From Mycolicibacter heraklionensis (GTDB taxonomy: Bacteria; Actinomycetota; Actinomycetes; Mycobacteriales; Mycobacteriaceae): a stretch of 64,000 nucleotides of DNA. Numbering within the stretch: position 1 is the first letter of the stretch; each line of letters begins with the position of its first letter. The notes below the pieces were generated by a model that was not told where the DNA came from, did not search any database, and saw only the letters and a program-made list of their open reading frames with translations. This document shows, one piece after another, positions 35,868 to 44,207 of the stretch. The stretch lies in the NCBI RefSeq assembly GCF_001021505.1, contig NZ_LDPO01000005.1:1-64000 (forward strand), read 5' to 3'. Made by a program: the position numbers and the translations under genes.

Positions 35868-35888
35868 AATTTGTCGTCTTAGTAGGCG

Positions 35889-36890
35889 CTAGCTTTCGTG
35901 CAGCTCGAAGTACGCCAGGCCAGACCCGGCGATCCGCCCCATCCACAACCGGCCGTCGGACTCCACCACGCCGGTGGCCAGCCCGAAGTCGGGGTGTTCG
36001 GTGCGGAACTGGGCCAGCACCCGCCCGTCGTCGGCATCGAACGCGACAACCCACACCACCGGCGTGGGGTCGGGCAGCAAGCGGTAGGGCAGCAGCCGCC
36101 AGAGCAGGCGGCGCAGCACCGGCGCGCGGGGACTGAGCCAATCGGACAGTGCATTGCGATCGGAGACCATCGCGACCCAGATCCGTCCGTCGGTCCCGGT
36201 GGAGATGTTGTCGGGGTGGCCGGGCAGTTCCTCGACCAGCGGGGTGATCGAGCCGCGGTGGGGACCGGTCAGCCAGTACTTGGACAGTCGCCGCCCGGTG
36301 CTCTCGGCGAACACGACTGCCGATTCGTCGGTGGTCAGCGTCACGCCGTTGGCGAAGTGCAGCCCGTCGGCCAGCACGCTCACCGCACCGTCGGGATCGC
36401 GCCGCAGCAGCGACCCGCTGCCGCGGGCCTCGATCACCGAACCCTTGTAATGCTCATAGTGGAACCGGTTGGTGGATTCGGTGAAATAGATTGTGCCGTC
36501 CGCGGATTCGACGGCGTTGGAGCAGAACGTCAGCGCCTGCCCGGCCACTTCGCTCACAAGCGTCTCCAGTCGCCCAGTCTGCGGGTCATAGCGCAGCAGG
36601 CCGCGGTGGCTGTCACAGATCAGCAGTCGGTGATCACCGGTGAAAGCCAGTCCCAGCGGGCGCCCGCCGGTGTCGGTCACCACCCGTGGTGCGGTGCCGT
36701 CCGGGCCGACCGCGACGATGCGCCCGTCCTCGACGCCGGTCCAGATGCTGCCGTCGGCGGCGGCGACCACGTCTTCGGGTGCGGTGCCGGGAATCTCGAC
36801 GATTCTCAGCGCCGGGGTGGGATCCGGCGGGGGTAGCGGCCGCGAACCCGGGGGCTGCCAGCGGACGGGGTCGATGTGCGGCTTGGCCAT
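35889..36890 (-). CDS. SMP-30/gluconolactonase/strictosidine synthase-like beta-propeller protein
   Basis: A 333-residue protein of six-bladed propeller type, with repeated D-G-x-I/L-W blade motifs (ADGSIWTGVEDGRIVAVGPDG, DGTIYFTESTNRF, GRIWVAMVSDRNAL, DGRLWMG). HPDNISTGTDGRIW is a metal-site signature of strictosidine-synthase-like proteins. Probable calcium-dependent lactonase or similar hydrolase; substrate unknown. No signal peptide. Divergent from the sigma factor gene. Confidence 0.82.
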   Translation of the reverse strand: MAKPHIDPVRWQPPGSRPLPPPDPTPALRIVEIPGTAPEDVVAAADGSIWTGVEDGRIVAVGPDGTAPRVVTDTGGRPLGLAFTGDHRLLICDSHRGLLRYDPQTGRLETLVSEVAGQALTFCSNAVESADGTIYFTESTNRFHYEHYKGSVIEARGSGSLLRRDPDGAVSVLADGLHFANGVTLTTDESAVVFAESTGRRLSKYWLTGPHRGSITPLVEELPGHPDNISTGTDGRIWVAMVSDRNALSDWLSPRAPVLRRLLWRLLPYRLLPDPTPVVWVVAFDADDGRVLAQFRTEHPDFGLATGVVESDGRLWMGRIAGSGLAYFELHES

Positions 36891-36942
36891 TGCTGCATTG
36901 TGTCTGACCGGCCGAACCCGATTTGTGCCTAGGCTGGTGGCG

Positions 36943-37857
36943 ATGACGGCATCGGTGGAGGATTTCGAGGCGTTACGGCCTCATCTGCTGGCGGTGGCCT
37001 ACCGGCTCACCGGCATGTTCGCCGACGCCGAGGACATCGTGCAGGATGCCTGGCTGCGGTTCGACGCCGCCGAGCGTGACCGCATCAACGACCCGCGGGC
37101 CTGGCTCACCACGGTGGTGAGCCGGCTCGGCCTGGACCGGCTGCGTTCGGCGGCGCGGCGGCGCGAGTCCTACGTCGGCGAGTGGCTGCCCGAGCCGGTG
37201 GTCACCGGCGTCGACGACGCGGATCCGCTGTCGACGGTGGTGGCCGGCGAAGACGCCCGGTTCGCCGCGATGGTGGTGCTGGAGCGGCTGACTCCCGATC
37301 AGCGGGTGGCCTTCGTGCTGCACGACGGATTCGCGGTGCCGTTCGGCGAGGTGGCCGGGGTGCTGAACACCACCGAAGCCGCGGCCCGCCAGCTCGCCTC
37401 GCGTGCCCGCAAGGCCGTCACGGCTGACCCGCCCCCGCAACCCGATCCGCGCCACGACGAGGCGGTCGGCTCGTTGATGGCCGCGATGGCAGCCGGTGAC
37501 CTGGCGGCCGTGGTGGCGCTGCTGCACCCCGACGTGACGTTCACCGGCGACGCGAATCGCCGGGCGCCGACCGCCCCGCGGGTCATTCGCGGTCCGGAGA
37601 AGGTGGCCCGGTTCCTGCTCGGCCTGGCGCGCCGCTACGGCCCGACTCTGATCACCGCGAACCAGCTGGCGCTGGTCAACGGTGAACTCGGCGCCTACAC
37701 CCCGGGCGCACCCGGCGCCGACGGTTTCTCCGAGCTGATGCCGCGGGTCACCGCGATGACGGTGCGCGACGGGCGGGTGGTGGCGATCTGGGACATCGCC
37801 AACCCGGACAAGTTCACCGGAACCCCGCTGCGCCCCACCGAGTCGAACGGAGAATGA
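36943..37857 (+). CDS. sigJ: ECF41-type sigma factor (SigJ-like)
   Basis: A 304-residue ECF sigma factor with an extra C-terminal SnoaL-like domain. Region 2: LLAVAYRLTGMFADAEDIVQDAWLRF (residues 15-40). Region 4: LERLTPDQRVAFVLHDGFAVPFGEVAGVL. ECF41 landmarks: linker WLPEP (81-85) and terminal NPDKF (287-291). The DGGGK-type motif of the C-terminal domain seems altered (TGDANRRAP, 201-209). In ECF41 the C-terminal domain modulates activity without an anti-sigma protein, and targets are neighbouring COE (carboxymuconolactone decarboxylase, oxidoreductase, epimerase) genes; one lies at 38326-38922 with a matching promoter. Homologue of Rv3328c by position. Confidence 0.85.
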   Translation: MTASVEDFEALRPHLLAVAYRLTGMFADAEDIVQDAWLRFDAAERDRINDPRAWLTTVVSRLGLDRLRSAARRRESYVGEWLPEPVVTGVDDADPLSTVVAGEDARFAAMVVLERLTPDQRVAFVLHDGFAVPFGEVAGVLNTTEAAARQLASRARKAVTADPPPQPDPRHDEAVGSLMAAMAAGDLAAVVALLHPDVTFTGDANRRAPTAPRVIRGPEKVARFLLGLARRYGPTLITANQLALVNGELGAYTPGAPGADGFSELMPRVTAMTVRDGRVVAIWDIANPDKFTGTPLRPTESNGE

Positions 37858-38351
37858 GCATGCCCAACAGCATCACGACGAAGATGGGCGCGTTGATGTT
37901 TCGCGCGATGGACAAGATGCGCCACCGCGACGCCTTCGACATCGGCGATCCCACCGGCACGGACTTCACCGGCTTCGACACATCTCGGCAGATCGTGCTG
38001 GTCACGTTCAAACGATCGGGTGAAGCGATGCCGAGCCCGATCAACCACGGTGTCGACGCCGGACGGATCTACGTCCGCACCGATGCCTCCACCGGCAAGG
38101 TCAAACGAATCCGCAACAACCCGAACGTCGTGGTGGTCCCCAGCAGCCTGCGCGGAAAGCCCACCGGGCAGCCGGTGGCGGGAACCGCCAGGATTCTGCC
38201 CGAGGCTGAGCATGCGCACGCCGAACGTGCGATCGCCGCCAACTGGAGTCCGGCGATGCGGATCTTCGAGCGCGGCCTGGACAAGGGCAGTGCGGCAGCG
38301 GGACTCCCGATCGCCTACATCGAGATCACTCCTGCGAGTCAGCCTCGGTGA
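37854..38351 (+). CDS. PPOX-class (F420/FMN-dependent) oxidoreductase
   Basis: A 165-residue split-barrel protein of the pyridoxamine-phosphate-oxidase-like class. TGFDTSRQIVLVTFKRSGEAMPSPINHGV and RIYVRTDASTGKVKRIRNNPNVVVVP are typical of actinobacterial PPOX enzymes that use F420 or FMN. ATG 37854 overlaps the sigJ stop (ATGA), so it is co-translated with the sigma factor. It converges on the decarboxylase gene with a 26-base 3' overlap. Confidence 0.83.
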   Translation: MSMPNSITTKMGALMFRAMDKMRHRDAFDIGDPTGTDFTGFDTSRQIVLVTFKRSGEAMPSPINHGVDAGRIYVRTDASTGKVKRIRNNPNVVVVPSSLRGKPTGQPVAGTARILPEAEHAHAERAIAANWSPAMRIFERGLDKGSAAAGLPIAYIEITPASQPR

Positions 38352-38922
38352 TCCAGGGCACCCGGCAGGCATCCCCGGAGTTGAAGCCCTGCTCGGTGAT
38401 GCCCAGCGCCGAGTACATCCGGGATCGCATGTTCTCCACCCCGATCTGGTAGGTCAGCTCGATCACGCCGGCGTCGCCGAACCGCTGCCGCAGATCGGCG
38501 ACTTGGGCGTCGGTGACCGAATGCGGATCGGTGGTCATCGCGTCGGCGTAGGCGATCGCGGCCCGCTCGTCCTCGGTGAAAAGCGGAGAACTCGCGTAAC
38601 TGTCGATTTCCTTGAGTCGCTCGGTGTCCAGGCCCTCCAGCCGGGTCAGCATGGCCCCGAAGTCCACGCACCACGAGCAACCGACGGTGCGGGCGGCCCA
38701 GAACACCGCCAGGTCCCGCGGACCGGCGGGCAGCTTGCGCGACGCGGACTGCAACAGGCCCTCGTGCACGGCGTTGGCCACCAGCAGGCGCGGGTGGTGG
38801 GCGATGACGGCGAAGGGTTCCGGGACCTCACCGAAGCGCCGCTTGGTGTAGCGGTACATCGCCCGCACCAGCGGGTTGGCCTTCTTGGGGGACAGCGGTT
38901 CGATTCGTGTTCGAGTAGTCAT
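38326..38922 (-). CDS. Carboxymuconolactone decarboxylase/AhpD-like protein
   Basis: A 198-residue all-helical protein of the CMD/AhpD superfamily with a redox motif C-S-W-C in TVGCSWCVDFGAML and an acidic residue-rich region after it. AhpD-like proteins reduce peroxiredoxins or act on lactones; which applies here is unknown. It fits the COE partner of an ECF41 sigma factor. ATG 38922 lies a few bases after a CGTCACA-N16-CGTC promoter, so the mRNA may be nearly leaderless. Confidence 0.82.
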   Translation of the reverse strand: MTTRTRIEPLSPKKANPLVRAMYRYTKRRFGEVPEPFAVIAHHPRLLVANAVHEGLLQSASRKLPAGPRDLAVFWAARTVGCSWCVDFGAMLTRLEGLDTERLKEIDSYASSPLFTEDERAAIAYADAMTTDPHSVTDAQVADLRQRFGDAGVIELTYQIGVENMRSRMYSALGITEQGFNSGDACRVPWITEADSQE

Positions 38923-38930
38923 ACCAGTAA

Positions 38931-38957
38931 GACGAGGCGGCCCGCCGAAGTGTGACG
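38931..38957 (-). promoter_or_regulatory. Putative ECF41 (SigJ) promoter of the CMD-like gene
   Basis: On the minus strand CGTCACA (38957-38951), 16 bases, then CGTC (38934-38931), against the known ECF41 consensus TGTCACA-N-CGTC. A run of nine A (complement of T 38963-38971) lies just upstream and could act as an UP-like element. The start codon follows within 9 bases of the -10. Confidence 0.6.
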
Positions 38958-38971
38958 GCCCCTTTTTTTTT

Positions 38972-39037
38972 CGCGCCAGCGCGCGTGTTTGCACGGCGAC
39001 ACGCCGCTACAGCTGTACAACTGTGAACGCTCGCGCA
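38972..39037 (-). repeat. Family B repeat, copy 1 (inverted orientation)
   Basis: Read on the minus strand it runs GCGCGAGCGTTCACAGTTGT, then ACAG-CTGTAG, CGGCGTGTCGCCGTGCAAAC, and ends in CGCGCGCTGGCGCG. It aligns along about 65 bases with the copies at 39881, 61061 and 62120. Downstream of the steroid-reductase-like gene. Confidence 0.75.
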
Positions 39038-39053
39038 CCGAGGTAGGCGCGCC

Positions 39054-39845
39054 TCAGATCAGGAACGGCACCAGCGCCTTGCGGTCGGTCGGGTAGTCGG
39101 CGAACTTCTCCTGGTACCACCGGTGGGTGCCCAGGGCCCGGGGGATCAGATTCCCGGCGGTGATCAGCAGGATGGCGACGCCGGGCAGCGCCCAGGTCAG
39201 CACCGCGAAGCCGGTCCAGGCGATGATCTCGCCCAAATAGGCGGGGCTGCTGACGAACCGGAACCCGCCGCCGAACGGAATGCGGTACTCGGCGCCACCG
39301 GGATTGTTCTTGTCGCGCAGGTTGCGCACGATCGACTCGGAGTTGACCAGCAAGGCGAATCCGCACAGGTAGATCACCAGGCCCACCAGGAACCGCGGAT
39401 CGGTCAGCCAGCGGGTGCCGTACTGACCGAAGTAGTCATGGCTGAACAGCGCCCCGTTGAGATAGCCGTGCATGGACGTGACGAGCATGCCCATCACCAC
39501 CACCGAAATGTTGAAGGTGCTGCGCTTGCCGGGCACCTGGCGGATCGCCAGCGGGAAGAACCAGCCCCGATTGGCGTAGTGCAGCGCCCAGATCCCGGCG
39601 AGCACCAGCGACGTCGGCTCGAACCGGGCCGGCCCGCTCAGATAGGCGGCCAGGAACACCACGGTCGCCGGGATCTCCATCAACCACCAGCCGAACTTGG
39701 GGTTCAGGTTCAAGCCGAGCTTCGTCGTCGAGAACCGCCCGTAGGAGCTCTGGCCGAAGAAGCCGCCGACGATCACGAACGCCGCGAAGGCGAACGCTGC
39801 GGTCAGGACGGTGTCGTAGACGGTGTTGCCGGTGTACCAGTTCAT
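39054..39845 (-). CDS. Steroid 5-alpha-reductase-like membrane protein
   Basis: A 263-residue protein with six or seven hydrophobic segments. The C-terminal third has the family's NADPH-related signature: GGGFRFVSSPAYLGEIIAWTGFA, then LIPRALGTHRWYQEKFADYP. Relatives include 3-oxo-5-alpha-steroid 4-dehydrogenase, DUF1295 and isoprenylcysteine methyltransferase-like proteins. A role in sterol or lipid reduction is plausible in a mycobacterium but unproved. It stands alone between two inverted copies of the family B repeat. Confidence 0.8.
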   Translation of the reverse strand: MNWYTGNTVYDTVLTAAFAFAAFVIVGGFFGQSSYGRFSTTKLGLNLNPKFGWWLMEIPATVVFLAAYLSGPARFEPTSLVLAGIWALHYANRGWFFPLAIRQVPGKRSTFNISVVVMGMLVTSMHGYLNGALFSHDYFGQYGTRWLTDPRFLVGLVIYLCGFALLVNSESIVRNLRDKNNPGGAEYRIPFGGGFRFVSSPAYLGEIIAWTGFAVLTWALPGVAILLITAGNLIPRALGTHRWYQEKFADYPTDRKALVPFLI

Positions 39846-39880
39846 GCTCAGTGTCCTATCACGGTCGCGGCCAACCTAAC

Positions 39881-39943
39881 GCGAGGGTGCACCGTTGTAC
39901 GCCCGTAAGCGGCGTGTCCCCGGACAAACACGCACTCTCGCGC
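39881..39943 (+). repeat. Family B repeat, copy 2
   Basis: Begins GCGAGGGTGCACCGTTGTAC, continues GCGGCGTGTCCCCGGACAAA and ends CACGCACTCTCGCGC. The outer ends are inverted repeats of each other (GCGAGGGTGC / GCACTCTCGC). Opposite orientation to copy 1, on the other side of the steroid-reductase-like gene. Confidence 0.75.
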
Positions 39944-39988
39944 ACAAACAAACGGACGCACGCTGGAGCACAAAGGCGCGCGGGCAGG

Positions 39989-40858
39989 TCAGCGGGCGAA
40001 CATCAGCGCCCGCTTGACCTCCTGGATCGCCTTGGTGATCTCGATACCGCGCGGGCAGGCGTCCGTGCAGTTGAACGTGGTTCGGCAGCGCCACACCCCG
40101 TCGACCTCGTTGAGGATGTCCAGGCGCTCGGCGGCGGCCTCGTCGCGGCTGTCGAAGATGAACCGGTGGGCGTTGACGATCGCGGCCGGACCGAAGTAGG
40201 CGCCCTCGCTCCAGTACACCGGGCAGCTCGTGGTGCAGATGGCACACAGGATGCACTTGGTGGTGTCGTCGTAGCGCGCGCGGTCGGTCTGGCTCTGGAT
40301 GTGCTCGCGGGTGGGGTGGTTGCCGGAGGTGATCAGGTACGGCTTGACCGCCTTGTAGGCATCCATGAACGGTTCCATGTTGACCACGAGGTCTTTTTCC
40401 ACCGGCAGGCCACGCAGCGGTTCGATGGTCAGCGTCAGCTCCTTGCCCGGCTTCTTGGGCAGGATGTCACGCATCAGCAGCTTGCAGGCCAGCTTGTTGT
40501 TGCCGTTGACCCGCACCCCGTCCGAGCCGCACACACCGTGCGCGCAGGACCGGCGGAAGGTCAGCGTGCCGTCCAGGTAGCTCTTGACGTAGATCAGCAG
40601 GTTGAGCAACCGGTCGGTGGGCAGGGCCGGGACCCGGAAGCTCTGCCAGCCGCCGGTGGCGGCGTAGGCGTCGGGGTTCTCCGGGTTGTAGCGGGCGATC
40701 TTGAGCGTGACCATCTGCGCGCCCTCGGGGACCGGGGGCAGCGGCGGGTCGCCGGCGGGGGCGTTGTCGACCAGTGCCGCCGGTGCCGCGCTGGACGGCC
40801 CGGGCGAGCAGCAACCGCCCTCGGACGAGCAGCAACCGGAGTCAGCTGAGGAGGACAT
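39989..40858 (-). CDS. sdhB: Succinate dehydrogenase iron-sulfur subunit SdhB with a Cys-rich N-terminal extension
   Basis: A 289-residue subunit carrying the [2Fe-2S], [4Fe-4S] and [3Fe-4S] clusters: SCAHGVCGSDG in the N-terminal domain, then CILCAICTTSCPVYW and CRTTFNCTDACPRGIE. It passes electrons from SdhA flavin to menaquinone at the membrane. M. tuberculosis SdhB is about 263 residues; here ATG 40858, overlapping the sdhA stop (TGATG), adds a stretch with two CC pairs (C9, C10, C16, C17) encoded by a 12-base direct repeat (GGTTGCTGCTCG). A downstream ATG at about 40712 (MVTLKIARYN) would give only the core. Confidence 0.93.
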   Translation of the reverse strand: MSSSADSGCCSSEGGCCSPGPSSAAPAALVDNAPAGDPPLPPVPEGAQMVTLKIARYNPENPDAYAATGGWQSFRVPALPTDRLLNLLIYVKSYLDGTLTFRRSCAHGVCGSDGVRVNGNNKLACKLLMRDILPKKPGKELTLTIEPLRGLPVEKDLVVNMEPFMDAYKAVKPYLITSGNHPTREHIQSQTDRARYDDTTKCILCAICTTSCPVYWSEGAYFGPAAIVNAHRFIFDSRDEAAAERLDILNEVDGVWRCRTTFNCTDACPRGIEITKAIQEVKRALMFAR

Positions 40859-42630
40859 CAGTACTTCCGTTCCTTCGGTTCGTAGCGGGTCTGCACCACC
40901 GGCTTGTAGTCCAGCCGGATGTCGGCGATCAGATCGGTGCCCTGCTTATCGGCCCCAATTTCCTTATAGGCCATGGTGTGGCGCATGTAGTTGACGTCGT
41001 CGCGGTTCGGGTAGTCCTCGCGGGCGTGTCCACCGCGCGATTCCTGTCGGTTCAACGCACCCACCACGGTGACCTCGGCCAGCTCCAGCAGGAAGCCCAG
41101 CTCGATCGCCTCCAGCAGGTCGGAGTTGAAGCGCTTGCCCTTGTCGTGCACGGTGATCCGGGCGTAGCGCTCCTTGAGCGCGTGGATGTCGCTCAGCGCC
41201 TGCTTGAGGGTCTTCTCGGTGCGGAACACCGCGGCGTTGTTGTCCATCGACTGCTGCAGCGCGCCACGGATGTCGGCGACCCGCTCGTTGCCGTGCTCGG
41301 AGAGGATGTCGCCCACCCAGCCGACCACCATGTCGGCGGGGTTCTCCGGCAGCTCGACGAAGTCGTGGGCATTGGCGTACTCGGCGGCGGCGATGCCCGC
41401 GCGGCGGCCGAACACGTTGATGTCCAGCAGCGAGTTGGTGCCCAGCCGGTTGGCGCCGTGCACCGACACGCAGGCGCATTCGCCGGCGGCGTACAGACCC
41501 GGCACGGTGTTGGTGTTGTCGCGCAGCACCTGGCCGGTGACGGTGGTCGGGATGCCGCCCATCACGTAGTGGCAGGTCGGGTAGACCGGCACCAGCTCCT
41601 TGACCGGGTCCACGCCCAGGTAGGTGCGGGCGAACTCGGTGATGTCGGGCAGCTTCTCCTCGAGCACCTCTTCGCCGAGGTGACGCACGTCGATGTAGAC
41701 GTAGTCCTTGTTCGGCCCGGCGCCGCGGCCCTCGAGCACCTCAAGCACCATCGAACGGGCCACGATGTCGCGCGGGGCCAGGTCGACGATCGTCGGGGCG
41801 TAGCGCTCCATGAACCGCTCACCGTCGGCGTTGAGCAACCGGCCGCCCTCGCCGCGCACGGCCTCGGAGATCAGGATGCCCAGGCCGGCCAGGCCGGTCG
41901 GGTGGAACTGGTGGAACTCCATGTCTTCGAGCGGGAGTCCCTTGCGGAACACGATGCCCAGGCCGTCGCCGGTCAGGGTGTGCGCATTCGAGGTGGTCTT
42001 GTACATCCGGCCCGAGCCGCCGGTGGCGAACACGATGGCCTTGGCGTGGAAGACGTGGATGTCACCCGTGGCCAACTCGTAGGCGACGATGCCGGTGGCC
42101 ACCGGGCCCGACGGCGTCTCGGTGAGCACCAGGTCCAGCGCATAGAACTCGTTGAAGAACTCCACGCCGTGCTTGACGCAGTTTTGGTACAGGGTCTGCA
42201 GGATCATGTGGCCGGTGCGGTCGGCGGCGTAACACGCGCGGCGCACCGGGGCCTTGCCGTGATCGCGGGTGTGCCCGCCGAACCGGCGCTGGTCGATGCG
42301 GCCTTCGGGGGTGCGGGAGAACGGCATGCCCATGTTCTCCAGGTCCAGCACCGCGTCGATGGCCTCCTTGGCCATGATCTCCACCGCGTCCTGGTCGGCC
42401 AGGTAGTCACCGCCCTTGACGGTGTCGAAGGCGTGCCACTCCCAGTTGTCGTCCTCGACGTTGGCCAGCGCGGCGCACATGCCGCCCTGCGCCGCGCCGG
42501 TGTGGCTGCGGGTGGGGTAGAGCTTGGTCAGTACTGCAGTGCGGGCCCGCGGGGCCGCCTCGACGGCCGCGCGCATCCCGGCGCCGCCGGCACCGACGAT
42601 CACCACGTCGTATCGATGTTCTTGAATCAC
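40858..42630 (-). CDS. sdhA: Succinate dehydrogenase flavoprotein subunit SdhA
   Basis: A 590-residue FAD protein. The N-terminal VVIVGAGGAGMRAAVEA binds FAD, YPTRSHTGAAQGGMCAALAN holds the His for covalent FAD attachment, and RACYAADRTGHMI and HGANRLGTNSLLDINVFG are catalytic-domain blocks. It oxidises succinate to fumarate in the TCA cycle. Start GTG 42630, 43 bases after sdhD. Order sdhC-sdhD-sdhA-sdhB as in Rv3316-Rv3319. Confidence 0.97.
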   Translation of the reverse strand: MIQEHRYDVVIVGAGGAGMRAAVEAAPRARTAVLTKLYPTRSHTGAAQGGMCAALANVEDDNWEWHAFDTVKGGDYLADQDAVEIMAKEAIDAVLDLENMGMPFSRTPEGRIDQRRFGGHTRDHGKAPVRRACYAADRTGHMILQTLYQNCVKHGVEFFNEFYALDLVLTETPSGPVATGIVAYELATGDIHVFHAKAIVFATGGSGRMYKTTSNAHTLTGDGLGIVFRKGLPLEDMEFHQFHPTGLAGLGILISEAVRGEGGRLLNADGERFMERYAPTIVDLAPRDIVARSMVLEVLEGRGAGPNKDYVYIDVRHLGEEVLEEKLPDITEFARTYLGVDPVKELVPVYPTCHYVMGGIPTTVTGQVLRDNTNTVPGLYAAGECACVSVHGANRLGTNSLLDINVFGRRAGIAAAEYANAHDFVELPENPADMVVGWVGDILSEHGNERVADIRGALQQSMDNNAAVFRTEKTLKQALSDIHALKERYARITVHDKGKRFNSDLLEAIELGFLLELAEVTVVGALNRQESRGGHAREDYPNRDDVNYMRHTMAYKEIGADKQGTDLIADIRLDYKPVVQTRYEPKERKY

Positions 42631-42673
42631 CGCGATATCACCCGTTCGCTAGGAGAATCTGCCGTCAAGACCG

Positions 42674-43141
42674 TCAAGAAATGTTCGCGTCGAAGCTCAG
42701 CAGCACGTAGCTGCCCAGCACCAACGTGAAGATGATCGACACCGCCAGCAGCGACATCAGCCAGAACCGGCTGCGGGAGCTGCGGGTGTAGTCGCCGATG
42801 ATGGTGCGCAGGCCGTTGCCGCCGTGCAGTTCGGCCAGCCACAGCAGGCACAGGTCCCAGATCTGCCAGTACGGGTGGTGCCAGCGCTCCGCCACGTAGT
42901 TGAAGTCGATGCGGTACACGCCGTCCTGCCACATCAGCATGACGAACAGGTGGCCGAGCACCAGGAAGATCAAGACGGCACCGGAGAACCGCATGAACAG
43001 CCAGGTGTACTTCTCGAAGTTGGGCATCCCGCTGTGTCGCTGCGGCGCACGCGGGTCGCCGAGGCTGGCCGGGCGGTCGCGGTCCGGGCCGCGGACCGGG
43101 GCTATCGGGCCCCTGCTGCGTTGCACGTCAGTTGTGCTCAT
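42674..43141 (-). CDS. sdhD: Succinate dehydrogenase membrane anchor SdhD
   Basis: A 155-residue membrane subunit with three hydrophobic helices (about residues 48-68, 88-108, 125-148) and a hydrophilic N-terminus. HHPYWQIWDLCLLWLAELHGGNGLR is the conserved heme/quinone-side block. With SdhC it anchors SdhAB and binds menaquinone. ATG 43141 overlaps the sdhC stop (ATGA). Confidence 0.92.
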   Translation of the reverse strand: MSTTDVQRSRGPIAPVRGPDRDRPASLGDPRAPQRHSGMPNFEKYTWLFMRFSGAVLIFLVLGHLFVMLMWQDGVYRIDFNYVAERWHHPYWQIWDLCLLWLAELHGGNGLRTIIGDYTRSSRSRFWLMSLLAVSIIFTLVLGSYVLLSFDANIS

Positions 43142-43572
43142 AGGAACCGCTCCACCATGTGCATACCGATCCGGACCATCACCGGGACCATCACCACCAA
43201 CCAGATGACGCCGACCGCCACCAGCATCTGGCGGTGCCAGCGGGTGCCCTGCCACCAGAAGTCGATCAGGATCAGCCGGACCCCGTTGAGGCCGTGGAAC
43301 AGCACCGCGGCCACCAGTCCCAGCTCCATCAGGCCGACGAGCGGGGTCTTGTAGGTCGCGATCACCTCGGTGTAGGCCTGCGGGCTGACCCGCACCAGGG
43401 CCGTGTCGAGCACGTGTACGAACAGGAAGAAGAAAATGGTCGCACCGGTGATCCGGTGCAGCGCGAACGCCCACATCCCCGGATCGCCCTTGTACAGACT
43501 CTGCCGCCGGAACCGCGTCGCATCCGACCGCGTTCCCGGCAGCGCAGTCGTATCGGCGGATGTCGCCGTCAT
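43138..43572 (-). CDS. sdhC: Succinate dehydrogenase cytochrome b subunit SdhC
   Basis: A 144-residue membrane subunit. SLYKGDPGMWAFALHRITGATIFFFLFVHVLD holds the S-x-x-x-H-R-x-T-G and heme-ligand His signature; LVAAVLFHGLNGVRLILIDF is the second block. Three helices. I chose ATG 43572 because GGAGG precedes it and the length is right; the frame extends to 43704 without homology. First gene of the operon. Confidence 0.94.
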   Translation of the reverse strand: MTATSADTTALPGTRSDATRFRRQSLYKGDPGMWAFALHRITGATIFFFLFVHVLDTALVRVSPQAYTEVIATYKTPLVGLMELGLVAAVLFHGLNGVRLILIDFWWQGTRWHRQMLVAVGVIWLVVMVPVMVRIGMHMVERFL

Positions 43573-43591
43573 CAACGCCTCCAAATTTTCT

Positions 43592-43630
43592 GCAGCGGCC
43601 CGCTGCGCCCGGCTATACCGTGCGTACGGT
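43592..43630. promoter_or_regulatory. Paired short palindromes in the sdhC leader
   Basis: GCAGCGG-C-CCGCTGC (43592-43606, 1-base centre) and ACCGT-GCGT-ACGGT (43617-43630) lie 20-58 bases upstream of the sdhC start, in the divergent space shared with cdd. They may be protein-binding sites or leader hairpins; I do not recognise the regulator. Confidence 0.4.
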
Positions 43631-43814
43631 CGCTCCGCAACGCCATCGCTGTCAATAAACCTCGGCAAGGACTCTAAACCCATCAACAGGCCCGAAACGA
43701 CCACGCGAAAGTTACTGACGAGTAGTCAGGGCCTGCGGCTACGCTGATTTTTGATCGTTGCCGACGGACGGACGAGGTGATGTGGTGCGCTCGGGTCGAC
43801 AAGAGATCTGTTGA

Positions 43815-44207
43815 ATGACTCACCAAATCGACTGGGACATGTTGCGGCGCAACGCAATCAAGGTTGCAGCTAACGCCTACGCGCCCTACTCGGGCCTGCG
43901 GGTGGGCGCTGCCGGACTGACCGACGACGGCCGGGTGGTCACCGGCTGCAATGTGGAAAATGTCTCATATGGGCTGGGCCTGTGCGCTGAGTGCGCGGTG
44001 GTCTGCGGGCTCTACGCGGCCGGTGGCGGGCGGCTGGTCGCGCTGTCGTGCAGCAATTCCGACGGGAAGCTGCTGATGCCGTGCGGTCGGTGCCGCCAGG
44101 TACTGCTCGAACACGGGGGTCCCCAGTTGCTCATCGACCACCCGGCGCGGCCGCGGCCGTTGGCCGAGCTGCTGCCGGACGCCTTCGGGCCGGATGCGCT
44201 GCCATGA
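43815..44207 (+). CDS. cdd: Cytidine deaminase
   Basis: A 130-residue homotetrameric-type deaminase. Zinc site: C57-A-E59-C60 (CAEC) and C90-G-R-C93; Glu59 is the proton shuttle. YAPYSGLRVGAA is the substrate-side block. It converts cytidine and deoxycytidine to uridine and deoxyuridine. First gene of the cdd-deoA-add salvage run; its stop overlaps the deoA ATG. Confidence 0.95.
   Translation: MTHQIDWDMLRRNAIKVAANAYAPYSGLRVGAAGLTDDGRVVTGCNVENVSYGLGLCAECAVVCGLYAAGGGRLVALSCSNSDGKLLMPCGRCRQVLLEHGGPQLLIDHPARPRPLAELLPDAFGPDALP

Noticed and set aside
38972-39943. Insertion sequence bracketed by terminal inverted repeats
   Set aside because: The bracketed gene is a membrane reductase, not a transposase, and I could not see flanking target duplications; kept as a repeat-pair finding instead.
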